This document shows positions 1-6,870 of a DNA stretch of 6,870 nucleotides, one piece after another. The notes under the pieces were generated by a model that saw only the letters and a list, made by a program, of their open reading frames with translations, had not been told where the DNA came from and did not search any database. The translations under genes were made by a program, and so were the position numbers. Each line of letters begins with the position of its first letter. Positions within the stretch are counted from its first letter, which is position 1. The DNA comes from Planctomycetota bacterium (GTDB taxonomy: Bacteria > Planctomycetota > B129-G9), in NCBI GenBank assembly GCA_030607235.1, contig JAUWEX010000058.1, positions 1-6,870 of the forward strand. The letters run 5' to 3'.

Positions 1-2280
<2,280 letters not shown>

Positions 2281-2330
2281 AGTCTCTCCGGTAGCACGGG
2301 GGCGATTCCATAACAACGCGGTAATTTTAT

Positions 2331-2360
2331 ATGATAACGCCCCTTCATGCAACACGCCAA
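2331..2360 (-). promoter_or_regulatory. Candidate sigma-70-type promoter for leuS
   Basis: On the minus strand TTGGCG (2355-2360) is followed after 18 bases by TATCAT (2331-2336), which agrees with the -10 consensus at 5 of 6 positions. Transcription would start near 2324, giving a leader of about 44 nt that contains the GGAG ribosome site at 2286-2289. An alternative pairing uses TTGCAT (2347-2352) and TATAAA (2326-2331) with a short 15-base spacer. No T-box-like specifier or antiterminator structure is evident in this short leader. Confidence 0.4.
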
Positions 2361-2374
2361 TGTCTTATTCGCCC

Positions 2375-2484
2375 GAAAGGGACACATCCCTTCGCGTTGT
2401 CCTAATTTCTAAACGCTTCAATTACAAGGACAGTAATCATTGTATAAAAGCCCTTCGCCCCGCGAAGGAGGAAGTGTCCCTTTC
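2375..2484. repeat. 110-bp imperfect inverted-repeat element (MITE- or REP-like), noncoding
   Basis: The left arm (2375-2396) and right arm (2461-2484) are inverted copies. GAAAGGGACAC (2375-2385) pairs with GTGTCCCTTTC (2474-2484) without mismatch, and CCTTCGCG (2389-2396) pairs with CGCGAAGG (2461-2468), separated by a short unequal bulge. Inside, TGTCCTAATT (2398-2407) faces AATT-ACA-AGGACA (2421-2432), giving a second nested stem. The interior is AT-rich and has no convincing coding frame. A GCCC lies next to each end (2371-2374 and 2486-2489) but is too short to count as a target duplication. The design resembles a small non-autonomous palindromic element, possibly one mobilised by a REP-associated Y1 transposase. 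That origin is inference; only the palindrome is seen. It ends about 15 bases upstream of the proposed leuS -35 box. Confidence 0.6.
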
Positions 2485-2489
2485 AGCCC

Positions 2490-2561
2490 ACAAGATTTGC
2501 CAGTGGGTGGCAGCGAAGCGCTTCTGTCGCCGAAAGGCGACAGACAGCAAGCGGATCTTGT
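2490..2561 (+). other. Three-way-junction fold with GAAA tetraloop (structured RNA or cruciform candidate)
   Basis: The segment closes with ACAAGAT (2490-2496) pairing to ATCTTGT (2555-2561). Inside are two hairpins. The first is TGCCA-gtggg-TGGCA (2498-2512). The second is a longer arm with lower stem CGCTT/AAGCG (2519-2523 with 2549-2553), a five-base one-sided bulge (2544-2548), and an 8-bp upper stem CTGTCGCC/GGCGACAG (2524-2531 with 2536-2543) capped by GAAA. A GNRA loop forms only when the plus strand is transcribed, so I assign the plus strand. It lies downstream of the inverted-repeat element and upstream of the purA promoter, so it would not be in the purA leader unless transcription starts further left. 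I recognise no known riboswitch, ribozyme or small-RNA family. It may instead be part of the same mobile repeat. Confidence 0.4.
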
Positions 2562-2587
2562 AATAGGTGCTTTCTCCTCGCTTGCCT

Positions 2588-2602
2588 CCAGGCGTTGCCT
2601 GG
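2588..2602. other. Small GC-rich hairpin upstream of the purA promoter
   Basis: CCAGGC (2588-2593) and GCCTGG (2597-2602) are perfect inverted copies around a three-base GTT loop. GCC at 2584-2586 and GGC at 2606-2608 could extend the stem imperfectly. The nearest T run (2611-2614) is eight bases past the stem, so this does not make a convincing intrinsic terminator for plus-strand transcription, and no T run follows on the minus strand. It may be part of the folded DNA beside it. Confidence 0.3.
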
Positions 2603-2616
2603 CCCGGCGATTTTGA

Positions 2617-2645
2617 TTGACTTATCGGGCGGGCTTGAATAGCAT
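2617..2645 (+). promoter_or_regulatory. Sigma-70-type promoter for the purA-uppS-cdsA-phoH-pgpH run
   Basis: TTGACT (2617-2622, 5 of 6 to the -35 consensus) and TAGCAT (2640-2645, keeping the first two and last two bases of TATAAT) are separated by exactly 17 bases. Transcription would begin near 2652, about 43 bases before the purA ATG. The leader carries only a weak purine-rich ribosome site (GAGAG, 2685-2689). It is the best promoter-like match in the intergenic region and points at the start of the packed plus-strand run. I see no clear PurR-like operator. Confidence 0.5.
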
Positions 2646-2694
2646 ACGCCCCGAACTATACCGTTTCCATCGAACAAATTAACCGAGAGACACT

Positions 2695-3971
2695 ATGCCG
2701 GTAAAATGCGTGCTCGGCATGCAGTGGGGCGACGAAGGCAAAGGCGGCATCATCGACGCAAGCGCCGCGCAGGCCGACCTCGTCGTGCGCTGTCAGGGCG
2801 GCGCCAACGCGGGCCACACCGTAATCGTCGGCGCAAAAAAACACAAGTTCCACCTTCTGCCGTGCGGAATACTGCGCGAAGGCGTCAAAAACCTCATCGG
2901 CCACGGCGTCGTGATCGACCTCGACGAACTCGCCGAAGAAATCGCCGCGCTACGCGCCAACGGAGTCGACCCCGCGGGGCGGCTGTTCATCAGCAACCGC
3001 GCGCACATCCTGTTTCCGTTCCACAAAAAACTCGACGGCCTGGCCGAGAAGATGCTCGACGAAGACAGGCGCGGCACCAGCGGCCGCGGCATCTCGCCGT
3101 GCTACGCCGACAAGGTTACCTACATGGGTCTGCGCATCGCCGATCTGTACGAGCCGGAGTATTTCGCAAGACACTCGAAAAAAACCTGCGCGTCAAGAAC
3201 ATTCTCCTGCGCGAGGTCCTCGGCGAAGAAGCCGACCTGGACGCGCTCGTCGAGGCCTGCGCCCGGCACGCCCGCGAGATCAAGCCCTACGTCGTCGATG
3301 GCATCGAAATGATACACAAGGCGCTCGACGACGGACTGCGCATACTCGTCGAAGGCGCACAGGGCACGCTGCTGGACGTGGATTACGGAACCTATCCCTA
3401 CGTCTCGGCCTCCAACGCCTCGGCCCACGGTATCGCCACCGGCAGCGGCATTCCCGGCCGCCGCATCGACGAAATCGCCGGGGTCGTCAAGGCCTACTGC
3501 ACCCGCGTTGGCGCCGAGACCGGGCCGTTCCCCACCATCAACCACGGCGAAGCCGGCGAATTCATCCGCAAGCGCGGCAAGGAATACGGCACCACCACCG
3601 GCAGACCGCGCCAGTGCGGCTGGCTTGACCTCGTGGCGACGCGCTACTCCGCCCGCATCAACGAGATCGACTACATCGTAATGACCCTGCTCGACGTGCT
3701 CGACGCCTTCGCCGAACTCAAGGTCTGCGTCGACTACGAAATCGACGGCCAGTTGCTGGGGCGCTTCCCCGCGTCCTGCCCCGAACTGATGCGCTGCAAG
3801 CCGGTTTACAGGGAAATGCCCGGCTGGAACACCGATATTACGGGCATCCGTCGCTGGGAAGACCTGCCGCTCAAGGCCCGCGAGTATGTCGAATTCATCG
3901 AACGCTTCGTCGGCGCGCCCGTCAAGGTCATCAGCGTCGGCCCCGAGCGCGAGCAGAAAATTTACCGCTGA
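2695..3971 (+). CDS. purA: Adenylosuccinate synthase (IMP-aspartate ligase), interrupted by a one-base frameshift
   Basis: Catalyses GTP-dependent joining of IMP and aspartate to adenylosuccinate, the first committed step from IMP to AMP, in the cytoplasm. Codons from ATG 2695 give the N-terminal half (QWGDEGKG at residues 10-17 with D13 and K16; GGANAGHT with H41). That frame breaks after F157 and ends as a 205-residue product at 3312. The rest reads in the -1 frame from about 3165 to the stop at 3969-3971, including EGAQGTLLD, TTGRPR (301-306) and a C-terminal VGPERE segment. Joined, the protein is 425 residues, the usual family length, and residue numbers up to the break match E. coli. Restoring one base after TTC gives EYF-RKTLEKNL, which fits the family helix. 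Unusual residues: G18 for Lys, S134 and Y143 in signature 2, and TLLD (331-334) where TKxD contacts guanine. The break may be a sequencing or assembly error, a real mutation or, less likely, recoding. It is first in the operon, 6 bases before uppS. Confidence 0.9.
3163..3184 (+). other. Frameshift interval in purA, ending in an A7 run
   Basis: The upstream frame reads TTC (3163-3165) and then diverges from family sequence. The downstream frame is good from 3165 (CGC AAG ACA CTC GAA). One missing C between 3165 and 3166 explains the switch simply. A run of seven A (3178-3184) lies 12 bases downstream. If the change were there instead, the residues between would be ARHSK, which lack the hydrophobic spacing of this helix. 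In the upstream frame the run is read as G AAA AAA A, which is not the classical X XXY YYZ slippery arrangement. Confidence 0.75.
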
Positions 3972-3977
3972 GGTTGC

Positions 3978-4715
3978 ATGGATATCCCCCGCCACATAGC
4001 GATAATAATGGACGGCAACGGGCGCTGGGCCGTGGAGCGTGGCCTGATGCGCAACCGCGGCCACCGGCAGGGGGTCAAGACGGTGCGCGAGATTACGCGC
4101 GAGTGCTCGAAACTGGGCGTGAAGTGGCTGACGCTGTACGCCTTCTCGACCGAAAACCGGCAGCGGCCCAAACTCGAAGTCAATTTTCTGATGCGACTCC
4201 TGCAGCGTTTCCTGGTGGTCGAGCGCGAAGAGATGATGGCCAACAACATCCGCTTCCGCGCAGTCGGCCGCATCTCCGAATTACCCCCGGCCGTGCGCAA
4301 AGAGATAGCGCGCACCACCGAGATGACCGCCGCCCACGACGGCCTCACCCTGTGCCTGGCGCTGAATTACGGCGGGCGACAGGAGATTGCCGACGCGGTA
4401 CGAAAACTCGCCGCGCGAATCGCCGACGGCGAGGCCGACCCCGGCGCGATCGACGAAGAAACGCTGGCTTCATACCTGTACGACCCCGAAATGCCCGACC
4501 CCGATCTTGTCATCCGTACTTCCGGCGAGATGCGCGTGAGCAATTTTCTGCTCTGGCAAATTTCCTACTCCGAATTTTTCATCACGCCGGTGCTCTGGCC
4601 CGACTTCGGCCCAAAAGACCTCCACGAGGCCATCCGCGAATACTCTCGGCGCGAGAGGCGCTTCGGCGGTGTAACCGCAGGCGCGAAACCCAAAACAAAA
4701 AAAACGAAACGATGA
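3978..4715 (+). CDS. uppS: Isoprenyl transferase / undecaprenyl diphosphate synthase
   Basis: Cis-prenyltransferase that adds isopentenyl diphosphate units to farnesyl diphosphate to make the C55 diphosphate. This is the precursor of the lipid carrier for peptidoglycan and other envelope polymers, and the enzyme acts at the cytoplasmic face of the membrane. The 245-residue length is typical. Visible motifs: MDGNGRWA (11-18) with catalytic D12, N14 and R16; H29; YAFSTEN (54-60); and RTSGEMRVSNFLLWQ (180-194) with R180, E184 and R186, then WPDF. At residue 61 the usual Trp of the FSxENW motif is Arg (CGG, one transition from TGG). The C-terminus is a lysine-rich tail. The start follows the purA stop by 6 bases, and GAGG (3970-3973), overlapping that stop, is placed 4 bases before ATG, suggesting translational coupling. 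The stop overlaps the cdsA start as ATGA. Confidence 0.96.
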   Translation: MDIPRHIAIIMDGNGRWAVERGLMRNRGHRQGVKTVREITRECSKLGVKWLTLYAFSTENRQRPKLEVNFLMRLLQRFLVVEREEMMANNIRFRAVGRISELPPAVRKEIARTTEMTAAHDGLTLCLALNYGGRQEIADAVRKLAARIADGEADPGAIDEETLASYLYDPEMPDPDLVIRTSGEMRVSNFLLWQISYSEFFITPVLWPDFGPKDLHEAIREYSRRERRFGGVTAGAKPKTKKTKR

Positions 4716-5623
4716 AACAACTCCACCAAAGAATCCTGACAGGCGGCATACTATTGCTCTCGTGCGTGGGATTGTTCTACCTGGACTTCGTCCTCGGGGT
4801 GTTTTACTGCTACTACGCGCTCGCCGCCCTTCTCATCGCGTTGGCGCTGTACGAATTTTACAGGCTGACCGAAGCGCGCGGAATCTTCCCGCACAAATAC
4901 CTGGGCGTGTTCTGCGGAACCGTCCTGGCCGTCAGCAGCAAGGAACTCTGGGCCGAACTCTTCGGCCTCGAACCCCAGGCCGCGCGGGCCGTAGCCACCG
5001 CCGTGGCCCTGCTTGCGGTCAGCGCCCTGATTATCGGAGTGTTCGTCCAGCAGATCCTCAAGCGTTGCCGCAACGACGCCTTCGTCGACATCGCCGCGAC
5101 CTTCTTCGGCCTGATGTACATTGCGTTTCTGGGCAGTTTCCTCGTCAAGATCCGCCACCTCTACGACGGCAGCGGTGGCGATTTCGAACTGCGCAACTAC
5201 CTGTTTGTGCTGCTGTTTGTGCTGGGCTGCAAGGGCGGCGACATCGCGGCGTATCTGTTCGGAAGAAAATACGGCAGGCACTGCCTCATCCGCGAAATCA
5301 GCCCCAACAAATCGGTCGAAGGCGCGATCGCGGCCCTGGTGTGCGGCTCGCTGGCGGGCTTTGCCTTCGGGCTGGCGTTTGGGTCCCAGTTGCACTTCAA
5401 GTGGTACTATGGTATCATTTTCGGGTTCGCGCTGGCGGTGGCGGGGCTGGTCGGGGACCTGGCGGAATCGCTCATCAAGCGCAAATTGCAAGTCAAGGAT
5501 TCGGCCAGCCTGATACCGACCTTCGGCGGCGTGCTCGACGTATTGGACGCGCTGCTGTTCGCCGCGCCGGTCGCGTATTACCTGTGGGTCTTTATCGACG
5601 CCGTCGGAGGCTTTGCCTTCTAG
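4712..5623 (+). CDS. cdsA: Phosphatidate cytidylyltransferase (CDP-diacylglycerol synthase)
   Basis: Integral membrane enzyme that converts phosphatidic acid and CTP into CDP-diacylglycerol, the branch-point precursor of bacterial phospholipids. The 303-residue protein has about eight to nine hydrophobic segments spread from residue 10 to 300. The family region is clear: GCKGGDIAAYLFGRKYG, then ISPNKSVEG, then the C-terminal signature beginning SLIKRKLQVKDS (253-264). In the rest of the signature the usual GHGG is TFGG (F271 for His) and DRxD is DVLD (D276, V277, D279). Both aspartates and the KD pair (262-263), the likely metal and substrate residues, remain. These changes look like a lineage variant, not damage, since everything around them is intact. 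ATG 4712 overlaps the uppS stop (ATGA) and no clear ribosome site precedes it, so coupling to uppS is likely. The common neighbours dxr and rseP do not follow. Confidence 0.93.
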   Translation: MKQLHQRILTGGILLLSCVGLFYLDFVLGVFYCYYALAALLIALALYEFYRLTEARGIFPHKYLGVFCGTVLAVSSKELWAELFGLEPQAARAVATAVALLAVSALIIGVFVQQILKRCRNDAFVDIAATFFGLMYIAFLGSFLVKIRHLYDGSGGDFELRNYLFVLLFVLGCKGGDIAAYLFGRKYGRHCLIREISPNKSVEGAIAALVCGSLAGFAFGLAFGSQLHFKWYYGIIFGFALAVAGLVGDLAESLIKRKLQVKDSASLIPTFGGVLDVLDALLFAAPVAYYLWVFIDAVGGFAF

Positions 5624-5638
5624 GCGGCGGGGCTTTTT

Positions 5639-5642
5639 GGAG
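5639..5642 (+). promoter_or_regulatory. Ribosome binding site (GGAG) supporting the TTG start of phoH
   Basis: GGAG lies 9 bases before TTG 5652-5654. It is the best Shine-Dalgarno match near the phoH start and favours this codon over the in-frame TTG at 5637, which has only a G-rich stretch upstream, and over TTG 5613, which overlaps cdsA. No in-frame ATG or GTG exists near the family N-terminus. Confidence 0.5.
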
Positions 5643-5651
5643 CGGCGGTTT

Positions 5652-6608
5652 TTGGAACGCATCGTACAACTTACCGACCACGACGAAGCGCGGGCGCTTT
5701 TCGGCGCGCGCGACGTGTATTTAAAGATCATCCGCGACGCATGCGCCGTCAAAGTGGTCGCCCGTAACGGTCTGCTAAAGATCGAAGGCAGGGCCGAGGC
5801 GGTCGAGCGTGCGTTCGCCGTGATTGAGCGCCTCCTTGCGAGAGTGCGGAGCACCGGCACGCTCAAAAAGTCCGAAGTCATCGACGTTATCTACGGCGAT
5901 CAGCACGAGGAAACCGACACATCCGTCTCGCGCGCCTATCGCAAATTCGCCCCCCGCACCGCCGGACAGTCCGAATACGTCAGGGCGATCAACGAAAACG
6001 ACATCGTGTTCAGTTACGGCCCCGCTGGCACCGGCAAGACGTTTATCGCCGTGGCGATGGCGATCGAGGCCCTGCGGCGCGGCAGCGTGCGCAAGATCGT
6101 ACTGGTGCGGCCCGTAGTCGAGGCCGGCGAGAGCCTGGGGTTTCTGCCCGGCGACGTTCTGGCCAAGGTCAACCCCTACATGCGGCCCCTTTACGACGCG
6201 CTCAGCGAGATGATCGACTTCACGCAACTGCAAGACTACATGGAGCGCGACCTGATCGAAATCGCGCCGCTGGCCTATATGCGCGGCCGCACGCTCAACG
6301 ACGCCTTCGTCATCCTCGACGAAGCGCAAAACACCTCCGTGGGGCAGATGAAGATGTTTCTGACCCGCATGGGAATGCGCTCCAAGATAGTCATCACCGG
6401 CGACATAACCCAGATCGACCTGCCCGAACCCAAGAAGTCGGGCATGGTGGTTATCTCGCGCATACTCAAAGGCATCAAGGGCATCGCCTTCGCGGAACTG
6501 ACCGGCGCCGACATCGTTCGCCACAAACTCGTGCAGAAAATCGTCAATGCTTATCAGCGCTGGGAGACACGCAGCACCCGCGCCAAAAAGGGCAGGACAG
6601 GCAAATGA
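5652..6608 (+). CDS. phoH: PhoH family ATPase (PhoL-like)
   Basis: Cytoplasmic P-loop ATPase of the PhoH/YbeZ family. Members are linked by genome context to YbeY and RNA or ribosome processing, and the exact activity is unsettled. From TTG 5652 it is 318 residues, the usual length. The N-terminus (ERIVQL, then ALFG) matches typical family starts and is followed by a KH-like segment (about 15-60). The ATPase core has FSYGPAGTGKT with Walker A at 123-130, VRPVVEAGESLGFLPG, Walker B AFVILDEAQN (218-227), and ITGDITQIDLP as sensor. The C-terminus has DIVRHKLVQKIVNAY. Upstream in-frame TTG codons at 5637 and 5613 could extend it by 5 or 13 arginine-rich residues; I chose 5652 for its ribosome site and family N-terminus. 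It starts 28 bases after cdsA and its stop overlaps the next ATG (ATGA). Family assignment is certain; the start is not. Confidence 0.93.
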   Translation: MERIVQLTDHDEARALFGARDVYLKIIRDACAVKVVARNGLLKIEGRAEAVERAFAVIERLLARVRSTGTLKKSEVIDVIYGDQHEETDTSVSRAYRKFAPRTAGQSEYVRAINENDIVFSYGPAGTGKTFIAVAMAIEALRRGSVRKIVLVRPVVEAGESLGFLPGDVLAKVNPYMRPLYDALSEMIDFTQLQDYMERDLIEIAPLAYMRGRTLNDAFVILDEAQNTSVGQMKMFLTRMGMRSKIVITGDITQIDLPEPKKSGMVVISRILKGIKGIAFAELTGADIVRHKLVQKIVNAYQRWETRSTRAKKGRTGK

Positions 6609-6870
6609 GCGACCCATCGAAAACGACCGGCACCGAAGCGGCGAAGGACCGCAAACGCGGCCACACACATCGCAGGCGCAGGCGCAACTTCCTTATCTGC
6701 TGCATCGCGCTGGGGCTTTTCCTCTGCTTCACGGCCGCCATCCTCATCGGCCGCCAGGGCATGGACCTGCACCCCGGCGACATCGCGATGAAGGACTACG
6801 TGGCGCGCGTTCACTTCGAGGCCAACGATGAAATCGCCACCATTTACCGAAGCGAAAAGGCGGCGGAACT
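6605..6870 (+). CDS. PgpH-like 7TM-HD domain phosphohydrolase, N-terminus only (cut by window edge)
   Basis: The first 88 codons are present. A basic cytoplasmic lead ends in a run of five arginines (about 23-27) and is followed by one membrane helix (about 30-49). Then comes the start of an extracellular region with HPGDIAMKDYVARVHFEANDE, which resembles the GDVA..DI.AP.DF...DE pattern that opens the 7TMR-HDED domain of PgpH/YqfF proteins. Members of this family carry seven further helices and a cytoplasmic HD domain, and in Gram-positives degrade cyclic di-AMP. Neither the helices nor the HD domain is visible here, so the activity is inferred. Position supports the call: this gene commonly follows phoH and precedes ybeY. 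ATG 6605 overlaps the phoH stop (ATGA), with only a weak AGG ribosome site before it. Confidence 0.75.
   Translation, partial: MSDPSKTTGTEAAKDRKRGHTHRRRRRNFLICCIALGLFLCFTAAILIGRQGMDLHPGDIAMKDYVARVHFEANDEIATIYRSEKAAE

Noticed and set aside
2422..2448. Promoter-like TTACAA ... TATAAA inside the inverted-repeat element
   Set aside because: The spacer is only 15 bases and the boxes fall in AT-rich DNA where such matches occur by chance; the 2617-2645 pair is much better placed for purA.
2375..2561. CRISPR array, integron attC site or tRNA gene in the intergenic region
   Set aside because: There are no regularly spaced direct repeats, no attC core pair, and the folded segment does not form a cloverleaf with a T-arm or anticodon arm.
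2588..2614. Intrinsic terminator (GC hairpin followed by T run)
   Set aside because: The T run is short and eight bases away from the stem, and no plus-strand gene ends upstream.
3178..3184. Programmed -1 frameshifting in purA at the A7 run
   Set aside because: The frame phase does not give an X XXY YYZ heptamer, the join there yields a less family-like helix than a lost base at 3165, and PurA is not known to need recoding.
3120..4064. A 314-codon minus-strand open frame opposite purA and uppS
   Set aside because: Register shadow of the real genes for the same codon-use reason; PurA and UppS motifs are on the plus strand.
5775..6668. A 297-codon minus-strand open frame opposite phoH
   Set aside because: Shadow of phoH in a GC-rich gene; the plus strand has complete Walker A and B motifs.

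Overview
The window is about 60% GC, bacterial, and reads as ordinary core-genome sequence rather than an accessory island. No lineage marker is present. The gene content and order, in particular phoH directly followed by a PgpH-type membrane HD gene, together with the non-classical CdsA and PurA signatures, make me lean towards a Planctomycetota-type bacterium (perhaps Phycisphaerae). That is a low-confidence inference and should be tested by a protein search.

Layout: leuS (leucyl-tRNA synthetase) fills positions 1-2280 on the minus strand and runs off the left edge. A 414-base divergent intergenic region (2281-2694) follows. It holds a candidate leuS promoter, a 110-bp imperfect inverted-repeat element with nested hairpins, a separate 72-nt segment that can fold as a three-way junction with a GAAA tetraloop, a small GC-rich hairpin, and a good sigma-70-like promoter for the rightward genes. 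The plus strand then carries a tightly packed run: purA (adenylosuccinate synthase, interrupted by a one-base frameshift), uppS (undecaprenyl diphosphate synthase), cdsA (CDP-diacylglycerol synthase), phoH (PhoH-family ATPase) and the first 88 codons of a pgpH-like 7TM-HD phosphohydrolase cut by the right edge. Gaps are 6 bases (purA-uppS), an ATGA overlap (uppS-cdsA), about 28 bases (cdsA-phoH, depending on start) and an ATGA overlap (phoH-pgpH). This is what a single operon looks like.

Functionally the run joins a purine step (IMP to adenylosuccinate) to membrane and envelope lipid precursor steps (C55 carrier lipid and CDP-diacylglycerol), then to the PhoH/PgpH pair. In many bacteria that pair neighbours ybeY, era and related RNA and ribosome-maturation genes. 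I see no defence system, CRISPR array, intact mobile element or secondary-metabolism cluster.

The points most worth a second look are the purA frameshift together with changes at several normally invariant PurA residues, the structured intergenic DNA between leuS and purA, and an unusually long insertion just before the KMSKS loop of LeuRS.
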